Source: Lachnospiraceae bacterium
GTDB taxonomy: Bacteria; Bacillota; Clostridia; Lachnospirales; Lachnospiraceae
Direction of reading: 5' to 3'
DNA: 48,186 bases
NCBI GenBank assembly: GCA_029063085.1
Contig: JAIDOW010000001.1
Coordinates: 1 to 48,186, forward strand
Shown here: piece by piece, positions 1 to 8,249 of the stretch
Layout of the letters: each line of letters opens with the position of its first letter
Position numbering within the stretch: position 1 is the stretch's first letter
Notes under the pieces: model-generated
What the model saw: only the letters and a program-made list of their open reading frames with translations
Databases searched by the model: none
Told to the model about the DNA's origin: nothing
Program-made: the position numbers and the translations under genes

Positions 1-132
1 TGAACGCAAGTGTGTCTTTCGTAGAACCCTATATCCATAGATTCCTGCGTCCGCCATCACCCGCCATGGAAGCGTCCCCAGTAAGCTAAACAAGAATTTA
101 AAAAATATAGATATGGAAAGGAAGGATGATAG

Positions 133-1245
133 ATGTATAAGATGATGACTCCCGGCCCCACTATGGTTGCGGAAAATGTTAGAATGGCAAGAAGTGTGGA
201 GACCGGTAATCCGGATCTGGATCTGGAGTTTTATGATTTTTATAAAGAGACCTGTGAACTGTATAGTGGGCTGCTTCATACGAAAAATGAGAGCCTGATT
301 TTGAGTGGAGAAGGAATTTTGGGTTTAGAGGCGGCGGTCGCTTCCATTACAGAGCCGGGAGACCGGGTATTAATTTTGGATAATGGCGTGTTTGGGAAGG
401 GGTTTGCAGATTTTGTAAATATTTATGGCGGCGAGCCGGTGTTGTATACCACGGACTATAAAAAAGAAATTGAGGCAGGGGCGTTAAGGGAATTTTTAGA
501 GAAAGATTCCGACTTTAAATATGCTACGGTAGTGCATTGTGATACTCCCAGCGGAATGTTAAACGATATTTCTGTTATTTGTCCACTGCTAAAAGAATAT
601 GGTATTTTAACGGTTGTGGATTCTGTTTCCGGGATGTTTGGGAATGAGGTAAATGTAGATGCTTCCAAAATCGATATTCTTTGTGGAGGTTCCCAGAAAG
701 CCATTTCCTGTCCGATAGGTCTTACACTTGTGACGATTAGTGAAGAGGCGAAAAGGATGATGGAAAACCGTAAGACAAGGATTGCATCGTTTTATGCAAA
801 TCTACTGGTCTTTAAGAATTATTATGAAGATAAATGGTTTCCATATACAATGCCGGTTAGTGATATTTATGGGCTTAGACAGGCTTTGGAAAATATAAAA
901 GAAGATAAGGACATTATTAAGCGCCATAAGAGGATTGCGGCAAAGACAAGAGAAGCACTGATTCGGGCAGGATTGCATTTGTATGCAGAGAATGGATATT
1001 CTAATACGGTTACGGTATTTACTATACCGGGAGGTGTAACAGCAGGGGATATTTTGAAGATAATGCGGGAGGATTATAATATTATGCTGGCAGGTTCGTT
1101 TGATGTGCTGGCGGGTGAGGTTATACGAATCGGACATATGGGGTATAACTGTACGGAAGAAAATGTGAGAGAGACCCTGACAGCATTAGATATCGTGCTT
1201 AGAAAGCTTGGAGTAGAGCTGAAGGATGTATTGGAGTATAGATAA
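133..1245 (+). CDS. Class V PLP aminotransferase (alanine-glyoxylate / serine-pyruvate aminotransferase family)
   Basis: This is a fold-type I, PLP-dependent aminotransferase of about 370 residues, a normal length for the alanine-glyoxylate/serine-pyruvate/ureidoglycine-glyoxylate branch of class V. The N-terminus reads MMTPGPTMV, the family's substrate-loop signature. An Asp in VVDSVSG (about D163) is placed to hold the pyridine nitrogen, and the Schiff-base Lys is probably K189 in GGSQKA. The start ATG follows a good ribosome site (GGAAAGGAAGG). The gene stands alone, with a clear terminator just downstream and no partner gene to reveal the substrate. The amino donor and acceptor are therefore not assigned; a phosphonate (2-aminoethylphosphonate) transaminase is a less likely alternative. 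Confidence 0.85.
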   Translation: MYKMMTPGPTMVAENVRMARSVETGNPDLDLEFYDFYKETCELYSGLLHTKNESLILSGEGILGLEAAVASITEPGDRVLILDNGVFGKGFADFVNIYGGEPVLYTTDYKKEIEAGALREFLEKDSDFKYATVVHCDTPSGMLNDISVICPLLKEYGILTVVDSVSGMFGNEVNVDASKIDILCGGSQKAISCPIGLTLVTISEEAKRMMENRKTRIASFYANLLVFKNYYEDKWFPYTMPVSDIYGLRQALENIKEDKDIIKRHKRIAAKTREALIRAGLHLYAENGYSNTVTVFTIPGGVTAGDILKIMREDYNIMLAGSFDVLAGEVIRIGHMGYNCTEENVRETLTALDIVLRKLGVELKDVLEYR

Positions 1246-1257
1246 TAAAAGATTACC

Positions 1258-1294
1258 GAGGGCATTTCATCTTAACAGATGGATGTCCTTTTTT
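1258..1294 (+). terminator. Rho-independent terminator after the aminotransferase
   Basis: GGGCAT and CATCT on the left pair with AGATG and ATGTCC on the right around a TAAC loop, with a small internal bulge. A run of six T residues follows directly. It begins about 13 bases after the aminotransferase stop codon. Confidence 0.85.
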
Positions 1295-1345
1295 ACTACA
1301 TTCTATATGAGTATATGCTCAAATACATAAGTACTGCCGATTGTT

Positions 1346-1564
1346 TTATAATGCCTGATCTTCGTCAGATGGGACATAAACAGCAATATCTTCAAGACGG
1401 CAGTTGAGAATCCGGCACAGATCATTTAATGTTGTGGTATTCATGGGCTTGTTTTTTCTTAATTTATCTATAGTGGCACTAGATATATGATGATTATTAA
1501 TCAGAGTATAGGTGGTTTCAGAAGATTCTTTTAATGTTTTCCAAAATGGATGATATGCGATCAT
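1346..1564 (-). CDS. Small XRE/Cro-CI family helix-turn-helix regulator
   Basis: This 72-residue protein is a single Cro/CI-type DNA-binding domain and nothing else. The recognition-helix region ISSATIDKLRKNKP, followed by TTTLNDLCRILNCRLEDI and an acidic tail, matches the compact XRE proteins common in Clostridia. The start ATG is preceded by GGAGGT at good spacing. It is transcribed away from the secreted-protein gene at 1754, and the region between holds a palindromic operator-like site over that gene's promoter. I infer that this protein may bind there and perhaps also control itself. No membrane segment or metal-binding cluster is visible. Confidence 0.8.
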   Translation of the reverse strand: MIAYHPFWKTLKESSETTYTLINNHHISSATIDKLRKNKPMNTTTLNDLCRILNCRLEDIAVYVPSDEDQAL

Positions 1565-1656
1565 TACCGGACCTCCAATCTTTTGTTACTGTTTAACATT
1601 CTTTATGTGACAATAATAATTTCTATGTTATATAAGCATAATAAGCAGTCTTTTAC

Positions 1657-1685
1657 TTGACTATAGTCATTAAAGTGACTATAAT
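1657..1685 (+). promoter_or_regulatory. Sigma-A promoter overlapped by a three-half-site operator
   Basis: The -35 TTGACT (1657-1662) and -10 TATAAT (1680-1685) are 17 bp apart. The perfect 12-bp palindrome TGACTATAGTCA covers 1658-1669, overlapping the -35. A third half-site, TGACTAT, lies at 1676-1682 and overlaps the -10. The arrangement would let a dimeric regulator block polymerase. The adjacent XRE protein is the natural candidate. Confidence 0.75.
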
Positions 1686-1753
1686 GTATGGTGATACAGA
1701 TGAGATAAGTATGTCCATGGTAGCAAGAGAATATCAAGAAGGACGGGAAAAAC

Positions 1754-2245
1754 ATGAAGATAATATTTTTAGAAGGAATCAGACGATCCATATTTTTTAA
1801 AAGAAGTATAGTCATAGTGGCAGTGGTAGTAGGAATGACATCCGGATTTTCAAAAATGCAGGATATGGATAATAATAGAAGACCATATATTGTACAGGCA
1901 GAAGGAAACATTGAAGATGAAGAGAAGCCGGTAATCAGATTCAGTGGGAAAGTAAAGCTGACGGTTGAGAAAGGAAAAGAAATAAGAATACCAAATACAA
2001 TGGCACAAGATAATATAGATGGAAATATAACAAAAAAAATAAAGGTGACTGTAAAAAAAGGGACAAAAAAGTATTTAAAAATAGCAAGGGCAATAAAGAG
2101 GAATAAGAAGATAAAGTTTGTAAGTACCGGAAATTATGTGATAACATATACTGTATCTGATAAAGCAGGTAATAAAACAGTGAAGAAAAGATATATAGCA
2201 GTAATCAGATCCAGGAAAAGACAAGCGGCAAAACTCCATGAATGA
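1754..2245 (+). CDS. Small secreted or membrane-anchored protein with an Ig-like (DUF5011-type) domain
   Basis: The 163-residue product begins with a basic N-terminus and a hydrophobic stretch (about residues 13-33), either a signal peptide or an anchor. The rest is a single Ig-like fold of the DUF5011 kind found in Gram-positive surface proteins. The hallmarks are an N-terminal strand after EEKPVIRFSG, the loop DNIDGNIT (about 87-93) and the C-terminal GNYVITYTVSDKAGN. The protein is very rich in Lys and Ile and ends in a basic tail, and no LPXTG sorting signal is present. AGAAGG lies about 11 bases upstream of the chosen ATG. Transcription probably comes from the promoter at 1657-1685. Its binding partner is unknown. 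Confidence 0.65.
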   Translation: MKIIFLEGIRRSIFFKRSIVIVAVVVGMTSGFSKMQDMDNNRRPYIVQAEGNIEDEEKPVIRFSGKVKLTVEKGKEIRIPNTMAQDNIDGNITKKIKVTVKKGTKKYLKIARAIKRNKKIKFVSTGNYVITYTVSDKAGNKTVKKRYIAVIRSRKRQAAKLHE

Positions 2246-2531
2246 TATGATTCCTGTCAAGCAGGCAGGTTAAATATCTTGAATTGGATTTACGCTTGTT
2301 TTTTTGTGTGGAATTAAAAAAATTTTTAAAATAAAAAAAGGAGTTTCGAAGTCTGTGTCGTATATTTAAAGATGGACAGAAAAATACTAGTATAATGAAT
2401 ATTAAGTTATTAATAGTCTGACACAGGATAAATTTCCATTTAGACAAGTCAAATTGTAAAATACTTATTATTCTTTTGCTAATTATAGTATTTATAAATA
2501 TATTTTACTTCGGAGGAAAGGTAAAAGGATT
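2246..2531. other. AT-rich intergenic region upstream of the dNTPase gene
   Basis: No gene is supported here. An inverted repeat, CTGTGTC (2353-2359) and GACACAG (2420-2426), flanks a TATAAT at 2391-2396 that has no convincing -35 at proper spacing. A TAGACA at 2441-2446 could be a -35 for the downstream operon, but its partner -10 is weak. The strong ribosome site GGAGGAAAGG lies just before 2532. The promoter of the dgt-dnaG-rpoD block should be in this stretch but cannot be placed with confidence. Confidence 0.4.
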
Positions 2532-3536
2532 ATGAACATTCGGGAAAAATTGGAAGCATGGGAGCATGAATACTTATGCGGGTATGCATCTTTTAGTGAC
2601 CAGTCAAAAGGCAGGGATGTTCCGGAACCAATGTGTGATGTGAGGACAATTTATCAGCGTGACAGAGATCGTATACTGCATTGTAAATCTTTCCGCCGTT
2701 TAAAGCAAAAGACTCAGGTGTTTTTATCACCAGAGGGAGATCATTACCGTACACGTCTGACCCATACATTGGAGGTGGCACAGACGGCCAGAACGATTGC
2801 CAGAGCGCTCAGACTGAATGAAGAATTGACAGAGGCCGTTGCATTAGGACATGATTTGGGACATACACCATTTGGACATGCCGGAGAGAGAGCATTGAAT
2901 GATGTGTGTTCGAGAGGCTTTAAGCATAATGAACAGAGTATCCGGGTAGTGGAACGGCTAGAGAAAAAAGGAAAGGGTCTTAATCTGACAGCGGAGGTCA
3001 GAGACGGGATTCTTAATCATAAGACAACCGGAACACCAGCTACTCTGGAAGGTAAGATTGTTCAGCTGGCGGATAAGATTGCCTATATTAATCACGATAT
3101 AGATGATGCAATCCGGGGTGGAATCCTGAAGGAAGAAAATCTTCCGCAAAGCTGTACCGAAAAGCTTGGGAACAGTACCAGAAACCGATTGAACACGATT
3201 ATACATGATGTAATTGCCAATAGCGAGGGAAAAAATGACATTGTATGTTCACCGGATATCAGGCAGGCAATGACTGGGCTTCGCAGTTTCCTTTTTGATA
3301 CAGTATATACGAATCCTGTGGCTAAGGGAGAAGAGGGCAAGGCAAAAAGATTGTTACAGGAATTATTCAGTTATTATAATTCCCATCCGGAAATGATGCC
3401 AGAGGAATTTCTGGCGATGATTGAGTCAGGAGAAGATAGAGAGACTGTGGTCTGTGATTATATTGCAGGCATGACGGATAATTATGCTGTATTAAAGTTC
3501 CAGGAAGTGTTCGAACCAAGCGGATGGAAACGCTGA
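2532..3536 (+). CDS. dgt: dGTPase-like deoxynucleoside triphosphate triphosphohydrolase (HD domain)
   Basis: The 334-residue product is a short-type dGTPase-like dNTP triphosphohydrolase, an HD-superfamily metalloenzyme that splits dNTPs to nucleoside and triphosphate. The metal-binding set is readable: TRLTHTLEV (H78), GHDLGHTPFGH (H107-D108, H111, H116), and later a Lys/Tyr/Asp-bearing helix LADKIAYINHDIDD. The family motif CKSFRRLKQKTQVF is also present. It lies 47 bases ahead of the primase gene on the same strand, an order common in Clostridia, so it probably belongs to the DNA replication/sigma operon. True substrate preference within the family varies and cannot be read from sequence. 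Confidence 0.9.
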   Translation: MNIREKLEAWEHEYLCGYASFSDQSKGRDVPEPMCDVRTIYQRDRDRILHCKSFRRLKQKTQVFLSPEGDHYRTRLTHTLEVAQTARTIARALRLNEELTEAVALGHDLGHTPFGHAGERALNDVCSRGFKHNEQSIRVVERLEKKGKGLNLTAEVRDGILNHKTTGTPATLEGKIVQLADKIAYINHDIDDAIRGGILKEENLPQSCTEKLGNSTRNRLNTIIHDVIANSEGKNDIVCSPDIRQAMTGLRSFLFDTVYTNPVAKGEEGKAKRLLQELFSYYNSHPEMMPEEFLAMIESGEDRETVVCDYIAGMTDNYAVLKFQEVFEPSGWKR

Positions 3537-3583
3537 TATAACAGCAATATAGCATTTGAGATAAAAGGCAGGTGGTGAAGAAG

Positions 3584-5356
3584 GTGTACTATGCAGATGA
3601 GGTGATAGAGGAGGTACGTTCCCGAAATGATATTGTAGATATAATAGGAAGCTATGTTAATTTGAAAAAGAAAGGGAATTCTTATTCGGCCTGCTGCCCA
3701 TTTCATCATGAAAAGACGCCGTCTTTCCATGTCAGTCGGGAAAAGCAGATGTATCATTGTTTTGGATGTGGTGCAGGGGGAAATGTATATACCTTTTTGA
3801 TGGAGCATGAAAATTATTCTTTTCCGGAAGCGGTGGAAGCATTGGCCGAGAAAGCAGGTGTAAAGCTGCCGGAACAGAGTATGACTCCGGAGGCGAAGCA
3901 TCAGGCAGATGTCCGTACGAAGATTAAGGATATGAATAAACTGGCGGCAGGTTATTTTCATTACTTATTAAAGAACGAGCATGGGGAACATGCTATGGAA
4001 TATTTAAAAAACAGGGGACTTACGGATGAAACGATTCAAAAATTTGGTCTGGGATTTTCTGATGTATATCGGGATGATTTATACAAATACTTAAAAAGTA
4101 AAGGATATAAGGATGAGGAATTAAAGGACTCCGGTCTTATAAAATACGACGAAAAACAGGGAGCTTCCGATCGTTTCTGGAACAGGGTCATGTATCCGAT
4201 TATTGATACTAATAACCGGGTGATAGGCTTTGGCGGAAGAGTGATGGGAGATGCGAAGCCAAAGTACATTAATACACAGGATACTCCTGTTTTTGATAAA
4301 AGCCGGAATTTATATGGTTTGAATCTTGCAAAAAAGAGCAAAAGACCCGGAATCATTTTCTGTGAGGGTTATATGGATGTCATCTCCATGCATCAGGCAG
4401 GGTTTGATAATGCAGTAGCATCTTTGGGAACAGCACTGACCGTTGGACAGGTGAATCTGGTCAAGCGATTTACGGACAGGGTTTATCTTGCGTATGACAG
4501 CGATGAAGCGGGAACCAAGGCGGCACTCAGAGCTTTGGAAATCATGAGGGAGTTTGAAATGCCTGCAAGGGTGATTTCCCTAAAACCTTATAAGGATCCT
4601 GATGAATTGATTCAGGCAGAAGGAACCGGGGGTTTTGAAAAACGGATCGAACAGGCAAAGAGCGGCATTATGTTTGAAATCGATATTTTGGCTCATAACT
4701 ATAATCAGGAGGATCCACAGGAGAGAACACAATTTCAAAAGGAAGCTGCAAGACGTTTATCCGTGATTATGGATCCCATGGAGCGGAAGAATTATGTAGA
4801 CAGCGTAGCTGAGCAGTATGATATTGATGCCGGCAGTCTGAAAGAAGCAGTTACCCGTTTTGGAACTGCCGGTGTCAATAAAGTTGATGCAACGGTATTC
4901 CGGGATAACAGGAAACGCAAATCACCGGAGGAAGAAAAAGAATTAAAACAGTTAAAGACGGAAAGACTGTTAATTACCTGGCTGATTAATGAAAATGCTT
5001 TGTTTAATAAGCTGGAAGGAAAAATTTCAGCAGAAGATTTTCTGGATCCGGTCTACCGGGACATTGTGAAAGCACTGTTTGAACAGTATGCAAATGAAGG
5101 GAAGGTAACACCGGCGGCTATTATCAATCATTATCAGAGCAAAGAGGAGCATGAAAAGGTATCGGCCATTATGCAGCAGAACTTTGATATGGAGATTGCG
5201 CAGAATGAGAAATCCAAAGTAATAACGGATCTGGTACGGAGTATCAGACATCGAAGCGTTCAGCATCAGATAGAACATGCAAAGGGAGACCTGGCAAAGA
5301 CCGGACAGCTGATGCTTGCGAAAGCGCAGATAGATAAATTACAAATTATTTTATAG
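3584..5356 (+). CDS. dnaG: DNA primase DnaG
   Basis: DnaG makes RNA primers at the replication fork. The CHC2 zinc ribbon is complete, Cys-X2-His-X17-Cys-X2-Cys, within [11 protein letters not shown]...HCFGCGAGG. The TOPRIM core follows with [13 protein letters not shown] and the acidic AYDSDEAG, and a DnaB-interacting helical region ends the protein. I chose the GTG at 3584. It gives the usual family N-terminus ([20 protein letters not shown]) and sits five bases after AGGTGGTGA, an eight-of-nine match to a perfect Shine-Dalgarno. In-frame GTG codons at 3572 and 3575 would add four or three residues but lie inside that ribosome site. The sigma factor gene follows. Confidence 0.96.
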   Translation: MYYADEVIEEVRSRNDIVDIIGSYVNLKKKGNSYSACCPFHHEKTPSFHVSREKQMYHCFGCGAGGNVYTFLMEHENYSFPEAVEALAEKAGVKLPEQSMTPEAKHQADVRTKIKDMNKLAAGYFHYLLKNEHGEHAMEYLKNRGLTDETIQKFGLGFSDVYRDDLYKYLKSKGYKDEELKDSGLIKYDEKQGASDRFWNRVMYPIIDTNNRVIGFGGRVMGDAKPKYINTQDTPVFDKSRNLYGLNLAKKSKRPGIIFCEGYMDVISMHQAGFDNAVASLGTALTVGQVNLVKRFTDRVYLAYDSDEAGTKAALRALEIMREFEMPARVISLKPYKDPDELIQAEGTGGFEKRIEQAKSGIMFEIDILAHNYNQEDPQERTQFQKEAARRLSVIMDPMERKNYVDSVAEQYDIDAGSLKEAVTRFGTAGVNKVDATVFRDNRKRKSPEEEKELKQLKTERLLITWLINENALFNKLEGKISAEDFLDPVYRDIVKALFEQYANEGKVTPAAIINHYQSKEEHEKVSAIMQQNFDMEIAQNEKSKVITDLVRSIRHRSVQHQIEHAKGDLAKTGQLMLAKAQIDKLQIIL

Positions 5357-5432
5357 TTTGATATATATAAAATATATTGGCACAGAAAATAGAGAAAGGC
5401 TTAAAACAGCTATTTTAAGGAAGGATGGAAAA

Positions 5433-6656
5433 ATGGAAGAACAAAAAAATATTGCAGAAGATGAAAAGTTTCAGGACAAATTAAAAGAATTGCTTGTTCT
5501 TGCAAAGAAGAAGAAGAATGTAATTGAGGACAATGAAATAATAGCATGTTTTGCTGGCAGTAAGGAAGTGGAACTGACAACAGAGCGCATGGTAGAAATA
5601 TTTGATTTTCTTGAGGCAAACAAGGTAGATGTTTTAACGATTTCGGAGGTAGATGAAGAACCTGATGAAGATGCCCTTTTAGAAGTAGAGGGGGATGAGG
5701 AGCTTGCAGTCGAGAAAATTGATTTATCTATTCCGGAAGGTACGAACATAGAAGATCCTGTCCGAATGTATTTGAAGGAGATTGGGAAGGTGCCGCTTCT
5801 GAGTGCAGAGGAAGAAATTGTGCTGGCTCAGAAAATGGAGGCAGGAGACTTGGCAAAGACCCAGTTGGAAGAAGATGACGGAGATTTAGACGAAGATACA
5901 AAAAAACAGCTGGAAGATTTGGTGGAACAAGGGGATTACGCCAAGAAAAAGCTGGCAGAAGCGAACCTTCGCCTTGTCGTAAGTATAGCAAAACGTTATG
6001 TGGGAAGAGGTATGCTGTTTCTGGATCTGATTCAGGAGGGAAACCTTGGATTGATCAAAGCGGTCGAAAAATTTGATTACCGTAAAGGATATAAATTTTC
6101 TACTTATGCTACATGGTGGATCAGACAGGCGATTACGAGAGCGATCGCAGATCAGGCAAGGACAATTCGTATTCCTGTCCATATGGTAGAGACGATCAAC
6201 AAACTGATTCGGGTATCACGTCAGCTGTTACAGGAATTGGGAAGGGAGCCGTTACCGGAAGAAATAGCAGAACAGATGGATATACCAGTGGAGAGAGTAA
6301 GGGAGATTCTTAAGATTTCCCAGGAGCCGGTTTCTCTTGAAACACCAATCGGTGAGGAAGAGGACAGCCATTTGGGAGACTTTATACAGGATGAGAATGT
6401 TCCTGTACCTGCGGATGCAGCTGCATTTACGCTGTTAAAAGAACAGCTGGTGGAAGTGTTGTCAACGTTGACGGAAAGGGAACAGAAAGTATTGAGGCTT
6501 CGGTTTGGTTTGGACGATGGACGTGCCAGAACTTTGGAGGAGGTAGGCAAGGTGTTTAATGTGACAAGAGAGCGGATTCGTCAGATTGAAGCGAAAGCAT
6601 TGCGTAAATTGAGACATCCCAGCCGTAGCAGGAAATTAAGGGATTATTTGGAATAG
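5433..6656 (+). CDS. rpoD: Primary sigma factor RpoD/SigA
   Basis: This is the housekeeping sigma-70 factor, about 407 residues from the ATG at 5433, which follows AAGGAAGG. A longer in-frame reading up to 5358 has no ribosome site and lacks family similarity. In order are an acidic region 1.1-like N-terminus, region 1.2 ([17 protein letters not shown]), region 2 with the -10-binding helix ([17 protein letters not shown]), regions 3.0-3.2, and region 4 with the -35-binding helix ([20 protein letters not shown]). It follows primase directly, the classic Firmicutes dnaG-rpoD arrangement. The TTGACA/TATAAT promoters seen across this window fit this sigma factor. Confidence 0.97.
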   Translation: MEEQKNIAEDEKFQDKLKELLVLAKKKKNVIEDNEIIACFAGSKEVELTTERMVEIFDFLEANKVDVLTISEVDEEPDEDALLEVEGDEELAVEKIDLSIPEGTNIEDPVRMYLKEIGKVPLLSAEEEIVLAQKMEAGDLAKTQLEEDDGDLDEDTKKQLEDLVEQGDYAKKKLAEANLRLVVSIAKRYVGRGMLFLDLIQEGNLGLIKAVEKFDYRKGYKFSTYATWWIRQAITRAIADQARTIRIPVHMVETINKLIRVSRQLLQELGREPLPEEIAEQMDIPVERVREILKISQEPVSLETPIGEEEDSHLGDFIQDENVPVPADAAAFTLLKEQLVEVLSTLTEREQKVLRLRFGLDDGRARTLEEVGKVFNVTRERIRQIEAKALRKLRHPSRSRKLRDYLE

Positions 6657-6674
6657 GACAACTGGGTAAATAAT

Positions 6675-7427
6675 ATGAAAGATCTGGTGTTATCGAAAAG
6701 AATGGAGGCTGTGGTGAATATGATTTCGCCGCAGTCCTTTACTGTTGCTGATGTTGGATGTGATCATGCTTATATATCTATCGCTCTGATAAAGAGATGT
6801 CTTGCCAGCCAGGTGATTGCCATGGATGTTCGCAGGGGGCCTCTTGAAATTGCAAAGAGAAATGTAAAGGCTTACGCAATGGAGGAAAAGATAGAACTTC
6901 GTTTGAGTGATGGGCTGGATAAACTGGATATTGGAGAGGCAGATACCATTATCATTGCAGGAATGGGTGGATTACTGATAAAAAGTATTCTGGAAAAAGG
7001 AGAAAGTATTTTAGCAGATGCGAATAAGCCTCCTGCGTTGATTTTGCAGCCACAGTCGGATATTCGTGAAGTGAGGATATTTTTGTATGCACAGGCATAT
7101 CATATTGTGCAGGAAACAATGTTGGAAGAGGAAGGAAAATATTATACGGTGCTAAAAGCCATGCCGGGGAAGAAGGACGGATGCTTTTCGGATGCAGAAT
7201 GGTTGTATGGTAAGTATAATTTGGAGGGCAGATGTGCTGTTTTGCAGACTTATCTGCAAAAAGAGAACAGGGTTTTGGAAAATATTCTTGCCGGATTGCA
7301 GCAGACAATAGAAAAAGCAGGAGAAAGCGGGAATTTTGTATCGGAAAAAACACTGGAACGAATGGATTCCGTGAAAAAGGAGATTGCCATAAATTTATCG
7401 GCAATGGAATATTATAAAAATACATAG
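6675..7427 (+). CDS. trmK: tRNA (adenine22-N1)-methyltransferase TrmK
   Basis: TrmK methylates N1 of A22 in bacterial tRNAs using S-adenosylmethionine. The Rossmann methyltransferase start VADVGCDHAYISIALI (about residues 24-39) carries the SAM-binding glycine loop. AMDVRRGPLEIAKRN, IIIAGMGG and LILQPQSDIREVR are family-specific blocks, and the length (250 residues) is normal. The C-terminal half is helical, as in known members. It starts 18 bases after the sigma factor stop and precedes a Nif3-family gene, the usual Firmicutes order, so the three are probably cotranscribed. Confidence 0.93.
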   Translation: MKDLVLSKRMEAVVNMISPQSFTVADVGCDHAYISIALIKRCLASQVIAMDVRRGPLEIAKRNVKAYAMEEKIELRLSDGLDKLDIGEADTIIIAGMGGLLIKSILEKGESILADANKPPALILQPQSDIREVRIFLYAQAYHIVQETMLEEEGKYYTVLKAMPGKKDGCFSDAEWLYGKYNLEGRCAVLQTYLQKENRVLENILAGLQQTIEKAGESGNFVSEKTLERMDSVKKEIAINLSAMEYYKNT

Positions 7428-7441
7428 GTGGTGACAGATAG

Positions 7442-8236
7442 ATGAAATGCAGTGAAATAATTAAGAAGCTGGAACAACTCTCGCCAAGGTCATATGCCTG
7501 TTCATGGGATAATGTGGGGCTGCTGGTGGGACGCACAGAAAAAGATGTACAAAAAATCATGATTGCACTGGATGCGTCGAAGGAAGTGATTGACTATGCG
7601 GTGAAAGAGAAGGTGGATATGCTGATTACGCATCATCCGATGATTTTTTCTGCCATAAAGCAGGTGAATGAGGAGCAATTTACCGGTGAAAAGGTATTAA
7701 CGCTTGCAGAACATGGAATCTGTTATTATGCGATGCATACAAATTTTGATACAGCAGGAGGAATGGCAGAGCTGGCGGCAGGAGAACAGTATCTGAATTT
7801 GTCGGATACCAGCCCGATTGTATGCGAAGAGGACGGAGAAACAGGAATGGGACGTTTTGGAAAACTTCCGAGACCGATGACAGCAAAAGAGGCGGCATGC
7901 TATGTAAAGGAAAGGTTTCGGATTCCGTTTGTCATGCTTTATCAAAGCAAGGAAGATGCAGACAGGGTATATGATGAAATTGCAGTAATGCCGGGTTCGG
8001 GCAAGAGTGAACTGCAAACAGTCAGGGAAAAGGGATATTCTCTTTATCTTACTGGGGATTTCGGGCACCATGAAGGTCTGGATGCAATGGATATGGGAAT
8101 AAGTGTGATTGACGCTACACACTATGGTCTGGAACATATTTTTATTTCCTTTTTAGGGAGTTTTCTGCGTGAAATATCAGGAGAAGATTTATTGCTGATC
8201 GAAGCTGATATGGGATGTCCGGTTAAGGTACTTTAA
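7442..8236 (+). CDS. Nif3-like dinuclear metal centre protein (DUF34 / YqfO family)
   Basis: The protein belongs to the near-universal Nif3/DUF34 family, hexameric toroids with two metals per subunit. Metal-ligand motifs are visible: MLITHHPMIF near residue 60, the HTNFD block near residue 100, and GDFGHHEGLDAMDMGI with the H-E pair toward the C-terminus. At 264 residues it is the short form and lacks the inserted PII-like domain of longer members such as B. subtilis YqfO. It is often named GTP cyclohydrolase 1 type 2 from limited data; its cellular role is unsettled, so I give no symbol. It directly follows trmK with a GGTGGTGA ribosome site. Confidence 0.9.
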   Translation: MKCSEIIKKLEQLSPRSYACSWDNVGLLVGRTEKDVQKIMIALDASKEVIDYAVKEKVDMLITHHPMIFSAIKQVNEEQFTGEKVLTLAEHGICYYAMHTNFDTAGGMAELAAGEQYLNLSDTSPIVCEEDGETGMGRFGKLPRPMTAKEAACYVKERFRIPFVMLYQSKEDADRVYDEIAVMPGSGKSELQTVREKGYSLYLTGDFGHHEGLDAMDMGISVIDATHYGLEHIFISFLGSFLREISGEDLLLIEADMGCPVKVL

Positions 8237-8249
8237 AGAAGGGAGAACG

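Noticed and set aside
3-89. Possible 3' end of an upstream gene, open in frame from the window edge to TAA at 87-89
   Set aside because: Only 28 codons, with an odd Pro/Ser/Arg-rich composition and no family resemblance. It could equally be non-coding.
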